Below, in pieces: positions 40,113 through 50,663 of a stretch of 64,000 nucleotides of DNA (position 1 is its first letter; the number at the start of each line of letters is the position of its first letter). The translations under genes were made by a program, and so were the position numbers. The DNA is taken from the NCBI GenBank assembly GCA_032716605.1, contig CM064519.1:32571423-32635422 (forward strand), read 5' to 3'. This DNA comes from Paralithodes platypus. Lineage: Eukaryota; Arthropoda; Malacostraca; Decapoda; Lithodidae. The notes under the pieces are model-generated. The model was not told the DNA's origin. It made no database searches and was given only the letters and a program-made list of their open reading frames with translations.

Positions 40113-40496
40113 ACGAACGTCAAATAATTAATAACGCTCTGATGTGTACATCAAATATATTAGAACACATCAACACAACAATACAACAATCACATTCAAA
40201 TTAAACAAAATATAATTATATAATTTATATTACAATCTTAAATTTCTATACTTGAGATAATGCAATAAAATATGGACATATTAATTGATGTATGAAGGAA
40301 GAACCGTCAAGCAGAGAAATGTAGAAAACAGATAATACCAACATATTTTGTCTTCACTTCCTTATTTTCTCTTGTAATCCCTAATAGCAATCAAATCATA
40401 ATTATTAAATCATTCCGTAACTTTAGGTCAGTGCCAAGTCATTATTTCGTTATCAAACCACTAGTAATATAGAGGACTAAGCCAGGCAGCCGAGCA
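40113..40496. other. AT-rich unique sequence
   Basis: Nothing recognised. Confidence 0.5.
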
Positions 40497-40500
40497 TTAA

Positions 40501-40854
40501 AAGGGTACTACTCGCTTTTTCTGGACCCCCTTCTTCCTCATCTTTAGCATATTAGTTTTGAAATGTTATGAAGTTCCTTTCATTAATTTGGCGATTTTAA
40601 TACCTTTCACCCCATTTCGTTGTACATTTTAAGACCTTTCGTGCCATTTAGGTGTCGATTTTTTCCTGGCGAGCGATAGCGAGCCTGTAATTTTAAGAGG
40701 AACCGGCCTTCGGCTGGGACATTTTTCTGTCGAAAAATGTACAAATTTATCTTGAAGGGGGGTCTAAGGAGTGTTTTTTAAGCTTGATGGAGGTATAGCG
40801 ATGAAAAAAAACAATAATACAAATTAATAGACTAAATAACCGAGTAGTATCCCC
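40501..40854 (+). mobile_element. Family 1 TTAA-flanked MITE, copy 3 (best ends)
   Basis: TTAA at 40497-40500 and 40855-40858. The left end AAGGGTACTACTCGC and the right end CCGAGTAGTATCCCCTT pair as an inverted repeat of about 15 bp. The interior order matches the other copies: three ~33-bp modules (40563-40660), GGCGAGCGATAGCGAGCC (about 40667-40684), CGGCCTTCGGCTG, ACATTTTTCTGTCGAAAAAT, GGGGGGTCTAAGG and a 3' part rich in AATTAATAGAC. 354 bp, non-coding. Confidence 0.9.
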
Positions 40855-40858
40855 TTAA

Positions 40859-41381
40859 GTCAGCCCCCAGAGCACAATACCAAAGCCCGCCTCACACTGG
40901 GCACCCCGCGACGATGACATATGAGGGCTCGCTGACTCCACCGTCGGGGGCTGCCTGCTTCCTATATACCCCCTCGAGTGCCTCCACCTCGGGCCCTAAT
41001 TCTCCCTCCTCCTGCGACGTCTTCATATTATTGTGTTCTCTCTCTCTCTCTCTCTCTCTCTTACTAAAGTTGTGTTTTTGTCTGCAACTTCTTCAGACAA
41101 CAACTCACGCTTGCAGTTGTGGGGCAATGGGTTCATTTAAAACAATGATCATATGAAGTCTCTAATGGGCTATATCTCGTATTAAGATCATGGAAGGGAT
41201 TTTGCCGGTAAAAGTACTGGAGAGAGAGAAACAAAGAAAGAGACAGAGAGAGCGTTAGAGCTAGCATGAGCCAGTGAGTTAAGAGAGAAAGGGAGTGAGT
41301 GAGTGAGGCGGCCGCTACCATACTTCGATCGGTCTCACAAAATGGTCTCCGACTACCTACCTCCTCCTTCACTTCTCATCT

Positions 41382-41386
<5 letters not shown>
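40859..41386. other. Unique sequence with CT run
   Basis: 41036-41060 CT. 40860-41030 is GC-richer with no supported gene. Confidence 0.45.

Positions 41387-41442
<56 letters not shown>
41387..41442. repeat. (CT)n microsatellite
   Basis: About 28 units. Confidence 0.97.
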
Positions 41443-41445
<3 letters not shown>

Positions 41446-42499
41446 ACTCATTACTCAGTTTCTCTATTCTCCGCAGTGTTTTGGTTTCCAATAATTTGAA
41501 GCCTATATGTCACCCACTTTTACTAGCTTATAAATAATGTCTTGCCTCATTTCGTCCTCCAATCTTCTGTTCCTCTCCCCTCATTTATTCCTTCCTCTTT
41601 CTCACTGTGTCTTCTTAACATCACCTTCCACAAAGAAGCACTATAACAGCCGACTCCTACCGTAGCCGTTAACTGTATGCTCCGTTTTATCGCACTTATT
41701 ATTCTGCCTCGGTCGATATGTGTGTTTACTTAGCTTTCTAGAAGTACAATAGCTTCGAACTCTCATACTCCTTGAATGGCGCGCTAGAGTTTATATTACA
41801 TGATATAAATACAATAAACTGTTACTTGAACGGCTACGACGGCGAAACAATTAATTACTCAATTTATATTACTAAATATAAATGATTGTTGTTGTTGGCA
41901 AATTCAATGTAATATTAAGTTACATATTTTCATTAACTATAGCAACGTTTATCCCCTGAAATATTTTACGTTAAATATACTTAATTGTGTTATCAATATT
42001 ATCATATATATATGCTGTATAATACTTATTGTTTACGGTGTGTGAGTTATGCAATGTTGAACTACGATTGTTGTTCACGGTTATTGGAAGATTTTACGCT
42101 CTACACATACAGCACATTAATTAATAAAACAGATACCGAACTAACAATAACATAACCGTCGTTATTTTTAACAAGGAACATTTAAAAACCCTTTAATTAA
42201 CAACTTTTTTACCTAATATATTATGATTTAACTTTTATTAGATATTTAGTATATTAAACTGACAAAGCGAACACTTTAGAACATTTTGCTTGAAACAAAC
42301 TATAGATATGATGAACAAAATATTTTATCGGCATAACATATAACTACCGTACTGAGAAAACAATATTAAATTTGAATATTCATACTAGTTATTTTAATAT
42401 TTATATATATATAATTTGTATGACAATTATCAATATTAGTAGTTACTGAAAATGATAATAGTATTAGTAATACTAATACTATATGAATACATATTTGGA
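41443..42499. other. AT-rich unique sequence
   Basis: Nothing recognised. Confidence 0.5.
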
Positions 42500-42665
42500 G
42501 CCGCACAGTTTCCGCCATCCTAAGCAACACATCCATTAAGCCAGTGTTATTATTGAACAACGTTGAAACATTTCGCCCACTTATTATGGCCAACATCAGG
42601 CGGTTTTATTCAGTTTCGCAAACATCTATCGGAGTCAGAGAGTTAACTTAGATTATTTGTAACCC
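42500..42665 (-). mobile_element. Family 2 foldback MITE, copy e (ends uncertain)
   Basis: On the minus strand: TTAACTCTCTGACTCCGATA, then GCGAAACTGAATAAAACCGC, then GGCCATAATAAGTGGGCG. These match the right halves of copies b, c and d. The left half and the terminal repeats are too diverged to fix the ends. Confidence 0.6.
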
Positions 42666-42921
42666 TATGATGCCAAGGGACAATTGGATCGTGAATAATA
42701 TTAGCTGATGTATGAAATTGGATATGAATTTGTACCATCATAATAGGGGTGTTTATTTTGGTGCAACGTTGACCTCTGCACTTTAACTGGCTTGACTCGT
42801 TAATTAACTAGTTAAATTGTCAGTGCTATTTAATATGAATCTGTCCCATTCATGACAAGTTGCGCTCAATACAATGGTGTCATAATTATATCGTTTGTTC
42901 TGCGAGTGCTGAAATGAAATC
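42666..42921. other. Unique sequence
   Basis: Nothing recognised. Confidence 0.5.
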
Positions 42922-42938
42922 AATACTACTACTACTAC

Positions 42939-42971
<33 letters not shown>

Positions 42972-42996
42972 TAATTATTATTATTATTATTATATT
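42922..42996. repeat. (CTA)n-(AAT)n-(ATT)n trinucleotide repeat
   Basis: ACTACTACT passes into AATAATAAT and, after ATGATAATT, into ATTATTATT, so the last two parts are complementary. Confidence 0.93.
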
Positions 42997-44270
42997 GATA
43001 ATAATTATAATAATGATAATAATAACATAAACAGATAAGCAACATTAAGATCCCGAGGTATTGTGCCCAGTGTGAAATGAATAAGAAATAAGTTCAACTA
43101 GCAAACAAAACTTAACCTGAAATAATAATACGGTTGGTATGTAATTATATATATATATAGTCAATTGATTATACAACTATATGCAAATTATTGACTGAAT
43201 AGGAAAAAGGTAAGAAAAACGTCCTCAATTAATCTATAATAAATAAAAAGTAACCAATTTTCTCTTCCATTCCCCCAACCACCAAACCTGCCATCAGTTC
43301 CAAGTTTCAAGCGAGAGAGGAAGCCAAAACAAATAGCCGTGTGTAGACTAGAGGCAGCTTAATGACTTGATTTAGACCTTCATTGGGACTTTTGAGCGTC
43401 CTCCTTTAAAATGTCGCGGGTTACAAATTACGTGGCTTCACTCAATTTATATAATTTATTGTCAGAACGAAACCATAAATAGGGGAAAAACTTGAACAAT
43501 AGCAAGGACAGCCTTCCATCTTTTACTTTTCATTTTTTGTCTTTCTTTCCTCCTTTACTTTTCTCTAATATCTTACGGACCTCTCACCTCCCCATCCTAT
43601 CTATTCCCCCCTCTACATTAATTTTAACGTGATGGAAAAATTTGGTAACTGGAGTTATATATATATATATATAACAAAGAAAGTACAAACAAAAATATTT
43701 TATTATTACTCAAATTGATTGACGTTAAGAACGTAGTCTACAATTTTAAATCGGCGTCAATTATGGGTCGGGAATTTATGAGCACCGACGATGGTGTTTT
43801 ATTGACGCTTAAATAGTATCGACTTTCAGAATACGTGGAGGCGGAATTTTCGTATGTAAATATATATCATGAGTATTATGGGGTTTTCACTATTAAGTTT
43901 AATTCATATATTTCGCTTAGGCTGTGAAATAACAGAAACAGTGTCGCAAAATAAATAATGTGTTGCAACTAATTATCTAACTGCATGAACATTGAATATA
44001 GGTTATTCTCGCGTTTGATTGTGGGCTGTATTAATTGATGTACTGTATTATGAGATTATGTTGGTCGACCTGTATATAAATACAGGTCGCGGGATTGTAT
44101 TAGTAATGGCGTCTTGTTGTGATGGTTACAGAGAAAAATCAATACACGGAAGGACAAGTTATAGCGGTTTGTGTTCTGTTTACATCGTCATGCGTTGTAT
44201 CAACTAATATATACAAATTAAGATATAAATAAGGTAATTTATAATTAATTAATTGATATAATATTGCAGG

Positions 44271-44275
<5 letters not shown>
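42997..44275. other. Unique sequence with two motif-rich blocks
   Basis: 43310-43450 (CTTAATGACTTGATTTAGAC, GTCGCGGGTTACAAATTACG) and 43730-43860 (GCGTCAATTATGGGTCGGGA, TTTTATTGACGCTTAAAT) have CpGs and TAAT/TTAT homeodomain-type cores in an otherwise AT-rich region. Possible conserved regulatory DNA, untested. A 10-bp stem hairpin (CGACCTGTAT and its complement) lies at 44066-44089. Confidence 0.3.
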
Positions 44276-44310
<35 letters not shown>

Positions 44311-44328
44311 AATATATATATATATATA
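44276..44328. repeat. (AT)n microsatellite pair
   Basis: AT arrays 44276-44304 and 44311-44328. Confidence 0.95.
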
Positions 44329-46423
44329 TGATGCAACTTTACATTATTCTAAACAAACATTATAAGAATAGTTAACGCACTTCAAGGCCGTACATGTATT
44401 AATTTGGTAAGTCTAATCATGTAACAGGCATTATATATTATTTTTGTTTTGTTTTAAGTTATACTCTATAAAGAGGATACCATTAGTCTATCTAGCTTGT
44501 TATTCCCATTTGTATCTTTCAGACGCCGACGATTTGAGGTACGGGGGAAGAAAATGAAGGGCATGGAAGGAGTGAGAGAGAGTGGGGGCGTGAGGGGCAG
44601 GATCTTCAAGGGAGGAAAAAGAGTAATGTTCAGGCATTAATTTTTCCAGACCCCCTCCACCCACAACCCCCCAGCCCCCACCACTCAGAAACAATGGCCT
44701 CCTCCTTTCCCTCCTCCTACGCTTGTTCCCCCTCTCCCACCTCCTCCCGACGCTGAAGGATTGAGCCGGGGGAAACTGAGAAATTGGCCGCCCCTCCCCC
44801 ACCAGCACTAACAAATATCTTCATTATACATAGGGCTTATGGGGGTCTTCGATTTCCTGTTAGGCTCGAGTAAATCACCCTCCGTCATGAAATTTTAAAG
44901 GGAGACGGCGACGCTGGGGAGACGGGGAAGAAGCGCTGATATTATGACGGGGAGGAGAGTCGAGTATGTGTAGACAATAACCAGTATTACCATAATTACA
45001 TGAAGGAAGGTTATTGTTTGATAATGTATGTTAATTATATTATGTATTCATCAGTGTCATGCATATATAAATAGGAAAAAGTGTTTTCTTTATTTACGCA
45101 AACGCTAACCGTATTGTCAAGCATACTTCTCCCTTGAAATCGGGGCTTTAATCAATCTTAAACCATGTGTTGCCTCAATAAACGTAATGATATGACATAC
45201 CCGAGGGAGGAGGAGGATCATAAGACTCAGCCAACAGGGTTTGAGATTTAATAAGTGCCGCTGATGGTGACATGGCTGCAAGAATTAATAATATTTGAGG
45301 GGGCAGAGGGGGGGCCGCGCTGTCCGCTCCCTCCAAAGTCCCTAGGAGTACTGAGTCTGGCAGGCCAATTCCCCGTGCCTTTATAACATGGCCAAAGACG
45401 CGCGCCAGCCAACTTCAAAGGAGACCTAACCCACATTTATTTCCTCGCCTCGGGTCCCAGGGAAAACTTTTCAAGGACTAAATTTCATTCTCATCTCCGA
45501 ATCTGTGGATGGATAATTCTGTTTTAGTTCCATTTTTTTCCCTTTTGTGACTGTTCAACGTTTCCATTTGTTTCTGTTATATTCCAAAATATCAACACCC
45601 CATATTCCTCAACACTTCGACGGGGAAAAATAGCGGTAAAGACATTATTAATATTCATTCTCCTTCGGTGTGATCAACGCAAAAACAATTTCCATTATGT
45701 CATGAAAATTACTACGAAGAATAACGCTTGATTTATGGGAGGAGCAAGTTGGCAGGTTGGCCTGGTGGGGGCAGCACCGTACAGCGACAGGCTACCCCCC
45801 CCCCCCCCTTTACCAACCCTCCAAGTTTTCTTTCCCTTTCTTTCTTTCTATCTTTGAGACCGCCAGATATTCATCGCCTTGGCTTGCTCTATATGCTATA
45901 AGGCCAGTCACAAGGCGACAGGTAGTGAACGTTTTATTTAAACTGTATCAAGCGGCCAAAATGTACCTTTCCATTTATCTATGCACATGCAACTATGCAT
46001 AGCTTAAGTTAAAAGTACAATATGGTTCTACAAAAGGCTTAATATGATATATGTTGACAACCAGATCTGAGGCAATGTTACACTTACACATAGCCAAGCT
46101 TATTTATACATATTCGGTGTTCAACTATAAAATACACACATAGGCCTACATCATCTTATTTGTTTTTACCGGTAAGTACATTATTGTTGCCTTAGGCTTA
46201 AAACTTTAATACATTACCAAACCATTAATGAAACTAAATGTTTACAATTTTCAATTAATACTGGTATATAATTATTTCAAAATCACAAACAATGCAGGAC
46301 TTAAGTCATCTTCATAAAATATTTCATAACTCTCACAAGCACAACAAATGCAATATAATATACACAAATATAACAAAAAGGTTATGTCTTACTCCCCACC
46401 GCCAGGAAGAGCATCATTCCCAG

Positions 46424-46454
<31 letters not shown>

Positions 46455-47360
46455 AAGGAAAGCTTCATAAATCACAGCGGATATTTCCCAGCCAAGATTA
46501 CTGATTTAATTAAGCTCTCAGCAGCACGGGGGCAATCAGGGGGTCTCATATCCAAGCCTCTAACTGTGACGTGAGGGGGGGGGGGGATTTCAAAGCCCCC
46601 ACCCTCCCCGCCCCCCATACACACATTACCCTTTTTCATTATTCCAATTGTATATTATTAGGGAGCGAGTGGATCTATCTACGGATGTAATTGATTGGCT
46701 TCCTTCATATGATTGCTCTGGGGGACTGGTATGTATAATTTACTATCGTGCCATTGCTTATTTTAATATGTTGACAATACATATTTTGTTTATATTTAAT
46801 ATTACAGAAATATGTTCTCCCTAGCAATTCATTAAATCTTACTTCTTGACTATCGTTTTTGTACTAAATATTTGTTAAGTTTCCCATGGCATTAAACTAT
46901 TATAGTTAGATATATAAACACAGGCATAAAGAGTATGCTTTAAAACATATATTGCATGGAGTGTTTTCATTATCCTACAACTTCAAATTGGTTTACCAAT
47001 TCACAACTTAATATTACCCAAATGTACCGACACATACCTTCCACTGCATAACCTGTCATTCACTCAAGATTGTAGCTTACCTGCAAGACAAAAGAAATAA
47101 CAATAAATAAAATAATGCATACATTTATATTTTGATAAGGTCACAACATATAGTAATAGTATCACATATTTAGCTTAATATTAAGTCAACATTACTAAAT
47201 ACACTATTTATACTAAAACTAAAGAAGGTGAAATGTAGGAAATCCTGAACTTTGACAGAAAATATCCACCAACGAAGACAAGCTGAAGTGGGAATAATGC
47301 AGACAATGGAACACAGACACACTCACATACACATACGCACACTCACACACACACACCTGA
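44329..47360. other. Unique sequence with GC-richer islands
   Basis: Islands at 44560-44960, 45195-45480 and 46480-46630 have higher GC and CpG than the AT-rich background. (CA)n at 46424-46452. Poly-C at 45797-45808 and poly-G at 46576-46588. Overlapping frames at 44500-44814 (-) and 45248-45436 (-) have no recognised domains. Confidence 0.35.
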
Positions 47361-47500
47361 CAGACCACAAGCAGTAGAGTGACGTCAGAGATAATCCCAA
47401 GTTGGGCGTTGCACGAGACGCTCGTGGAAAAATGGGGCTGTTAACTAAATGCCATAATAACACACCGGACGCAAAGAGCCGCAAGTCCAGTGATAAATTC
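47361..47500. promoter_or_regulatory. Motif-rich block, possible regulatory element
   Basis: Contains a CRE-like GTGACGTCAG, a bicoid/Otx-type GATAATCCC and CCAGTGATAAATTCC within ~140 bp, with CpG-rich GCACGAGACGCTCG. Function not shown by sequence alone. Confidence 0.25.
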
Positions 47501-48549
47501 CACCAAAGACTTTAAAAAATACACTGGTGGTCACTGATGGAGACAGGTGGTGGTGATTTCTAAAGAAGGGCTGCAATTTTAAGGTACATTTTTAAAGCCA
47601 TTTTTACAAGAGTATGCTATTTTCGAAGTTGCCGACATAGTTTTTACTATTTTATAAGTGGAATTTTTGTACTAAATATTAAATACATAAAGCTGATACA
47701 TAGACAATTATTCAAACTTGGTAAAAAGAGGTAGATAAAGACTAAAAACGAAGATGTGTACAATGGGAGGTATTTGTCTATTTGTTCACGTCTTCAGTAC
47801 ATTCCTCTCCCTGCTTGGAGTCTTTCATTATATCATGTTTTAGAACGCATTTCGAGGGTCCACCAAGAGTCTGGAGATGGCCATGTCCCTGTCATGATAA
47901 ACTATTATGATAGGTACTTATATTTTCCTACTCATGCATTACCGCTGTGCCACCACCATTTTATGAACAACCATTGCCAGGAACATCAACCAACAACCTT
48001 ACAAAAACATTAGTAACAAGCAACCACCACCACCCCCGACACCATGATATCAATCATTCTATCATCTATTGTAGCGAATATTCTACGAAGATTTAATAAC
48101 AAACCAAATAGTCCCTCCCAGAGACAGACACCGTGACAAGCGTCTTTACAATAACTACAACATCCACCACAACCTTGCCAGCATTCACCCTAACAAACAT
48201 ACCATCAACAAGCACAAACACACGTATTCACCTCTTTTCCACGATTTTACCTCCAATGAACACTACTGATTTGACAACAACCCACCACAACTCACAACCC
48301 GTCAAAGAACTACAGTAACCATCAACCTGCCAACAATTACTATATAACAAAAACATAATAATAAATAAACACATAAATATATAAATACATAATAAACGAT
48401 AAACATCCTCCTTACCGCGATCTTGTCAACAACCAACACCATAACAACAATTACTTGGCAGCTCACCACAACTACCAGCACAACACTTGCAATTGTAAGT
48501 GGCCATATAGAAATCGAGCCAAGTTATACAATCCCGCAATCAATCATCT
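47501..48549. other. Unique sequence, CAA/CCA-rich 47990-48500
   Basis: The low-complexity AAC/ACC-rich tract explains Thr/Asn-rich open frames at 48133-48318. Confidence 0.5.
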
Positions 48550-48757
48550 TAACCTTTGGAGGAATATGCCGCGTTTTGACAGTATAATCTGGCTATCATT
48601 AGAAGATTGTATCCAGTTTAGGAACGATCTTTGGTAATTAAAAGGGTAAAGCATATCTCAATTAACCCTCTGACATCCATAATACTCTTCCTAAACTGAA
48701 TAAAATCGTCTAGTGAAACCCAGCAAACAGAAAAAAAATGCGTCAACAATTACCGCC
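48550..48757. mobile_element. Family 2 foldback MITE, copy d
   Basis: TTAGAAGATTGTATCCAGTT plus TAGGAACGATCTTTGGTAAT on the left and CTTCCTAAACTGAATAAAAT plus CGTCTAGTG on the right are imperfect inverted copies of each other, showing that the whole element folds back on itself. The middle TCAATTAACCCTCTGACATC matches copies c and e. Terminal sequence ACCTTTGG near 48552; the right end is uncertain. Confidence 0.72.
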
Positions 48758-48934
48758 CAAAACCTCCTCCTTACTACCACGACCTTGCCAACAACCAACA
48801 CCCCAACAACACCTACTTGACAACAACCCAGGACCACCACCACCTCACCACCACCACGGGACGACCATAAAGAAGAACCTAAAGTTACCGTAAGGATAGC
48901 CAGCCACCCGCTTAAAGCTGAACTACCCAGGCAA

Positions 48935-48946
<12 letters not shown>
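48758..48946. other. CAA/ACC-rich low-complexity sequence
   Basis: Nothing recognised. Confidence 0.5.

Positions 48947-49002
<56 letters not shown>
48947..49002. repeat. (GA)n-(G)n microsatellite
   Basis: GA array to about 48994 followed by a short G run. Confidence 0.96.
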
Positions 49003-49282
49003 TACTACGAAATACTCAGGTAGAAGTGTTTCTTGAGCAATATGTTAACTTCTCATGACATTAATAACAGTACCTCGTGACAACTAATTGCAATAACACA
49101 AAAATACAAAACAATTCCACTATAATCCGGTGTTTACAGAACAGGTGTAAAGTTGTTAAGTGTTGTAGGTGAGGTCTTGTTTGTATATATGAAAAATGGT
49201 TCAAAACACACACACGTATCATGACTGTTACTGAAATAAACTGTGTACATTTCTGTGACTGTGTAGTATTGTCGCCGCAGCT
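49003..49282. other. AT-rich unique sequence
   Basis: Nothing recognised. Confidence 0.5.
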
Positions 49283-49286
49283 TTAA

Positions 49287-49660
49287 GGGGGGTCACCGGA
49301 TTTGTTTTATCTTTCTCTCCTTTTCTCTCTTTCCCTGGCTTGTATCCATTCGGCCCCATTCAGCCAACTGTTTTAAGACGTTTATCCCCATTCAGGTGTC
49401 GATTTCTTCCTGGCGAGTGATAGCGAGCCAGCATTGTATGGAGAAATCCTGCTTCGCCGGAGAAATTTTTCTATCGAAAAATATACAAATTTAGCTTGCT
49501 GTCAAAACAAATATATATATATGCTGGCTCGCTACCACTCGCCAGGAAAATATTGACACCTGGATAGGGGTAAATGTCTTACAACAGTAGGCTGAATGGG
49601 GCCGAATAGATACAAGCCAAAGAGAGAGGGAGAGAAAGAGAAAACAAGAGAGGTGGGCTC
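49287..49660. mobile_element. Family 1 derivative with long inverted repeats, copy 5
   Basis: TTAA at 49283-49286. Arms of ~95-140 bp (about 49304-49452 and 49521-49655) are inverted copies with few mismatches. Each arm carries GGCCCCATTCAGCC, a TTTATCCCC-type module, GGTGTCGATTTCTTCC and CTGGCGAG(T/C)GATAGCGAGCC. The ~68-bp spacer has the TTCGCCGG hairpin and the TTTTTCTATCGAAAAATA hairpin found inside the linear copies. The right TTAA has mutated. The layout suggests that one half of a family 1 element was duplicated in inverse orientation. Confidence 0.85.
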
Positions 49661-49834
49661 CTAGAGCCCGGGCTACTCTCTGACCTACTTATCGATACAC
49701 GCCCACACACTTTATGTCACCTCCACTATTGCAATTTAGTCTGGAAATACTTTTCTTTGTCCTTTGTGAAAGGATAAGCATAACACTTTTCAGAATCAAT
49801 ATGTAAAACTATTTCTATTCAATAGGTAACTTAT
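49661..49834. other. Unique spacer between the two palindromic MITEs
   Basis: 174 bp, nothing recognised. Confidence 0.5.
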
Positions 49835-49838
49835 TTAA

Positions 49839-50502
49839 AAGGGGGTGACCTGCTTTTTGTTATTTCTGTCACCTACCTATGTTCACCTATGTGGAGTTCG
49901 CCACTCTTGCTAGTGGCACCGGAGAGCGCACCGCCCTTCATTGTTGTTTGAGAATTGGTGCAGCAGCCTATTCGAAGAGGTGGAGCGCACCCTTGTGAAG
50001 ATGGGCTCGTCTGGCAATTTTTGCAGTTCGACATCGAGAGCTCTCTTGAAGCTGTCTAACGAGACACCTCTCATGTCTCTCACTCGCTGCTGGAGTTTGT
50101 TGAAGAGACATGCTCCTCTATGTGATAACCAGCCCTCTCGCAGAGAGCCCATAGCCCCCCGATTTATCATCTTGGGGATATCGCATCCATTCGGCCCCAT
50201 TCAGCCAACTATTTTAAGATTTTTATCCCCATCTAGGTGTCGATTTCTTCCTGGCGAGCGATAGCGAGCCAGCATTATATGAAGATATCCGGCTTCGCCG
50301 GAGAAATTTTTCTATCGAAAAATTTACAAATTTAGCCTGCTGTCAAACAAAAATAAAAAATATGCTGGCTCGCTACCGCTCACCAGTAAAAAATTGACAC
50401 CTGGATGGGGATAAACGTCTTAAAACAGTAGGCTGAATGGGGCCAAATGGACACAAGCCAGAGAAAGATAGAAAAGGACAGAACAAAAACAGGTCAACCC
50501 CC
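49839..50502. mobile_element. Family 1 long-inverted-repeat derivative, copy 6, with nested LINE
   Basis: TTAA at 49835-49838 and 50503-50506. Termini AAGGGGGTGACCTGC and GCAGGTC-like AACAGGTCAACCCCC are inverted. The inner arms (about 50190-50280 and 50363-50460) match copy 5, again around a TCCGGCTTCGCCGGA hairpin and TTTTTCTATCGAAAAATTT. Only the right arm is continuous: the left arm is split at about 49871/50189 by ~317 bp of LINE-derived sequence. Confidence 0.85.
49872..50188 (-). pseudogene. 5'-truncated LINE insert, C-terminal fragment of ORF2
   Basis: Read on the minus strand, the frame gives CLFNKLQQRVRDMRGVSLDS, then FKRALDVELQKLPDEP, then SSNRLLHQF. FNxLP-type followed by VSLDxFKxxLD and a PDEP block is the pattern of the C-terminal region of CR1/L2-like LINEs, but of a different lineage from the 52.3-kb element. 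The 3' end has ACATAGGTGA twice (49872-49897), a short tandem tail. Only ~90 codons survive. It is inserted inside the left arm of MITE copy 6, so it post-dates that MITE. Confidence 0.78.
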
Positions 50503-50613
50503 TTAATGCTATTAAAATGTTGGATACTAATGAATATGGGAAGAAAATATTTACATACAAATAACATGCAAAACACTTGTGACGACATTATACATAGTAC
50601 ATACACTATATGT

Positions 50614-50663
50614 ATTATTTCAATTAAAATGTATTATATATAATACATTTTAATTGAAATAAT
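50614..50663. repeat. 50-bp perfect palindrome
   Basis: Each 25-bp half reads ATTATTTCAATTAAAATGTA plus TTATA and its complement. The centre is between 50638 and 50639 with no spacer. No target duplication seen at its flanks. Confidence 0.9.

Noticed and set aside
44066..44089. 10-bp stem hairpin as a regulatory or miRNA precursor
   Set aside because: Too short for a miRNA precursor and no further pairing outside the stem.
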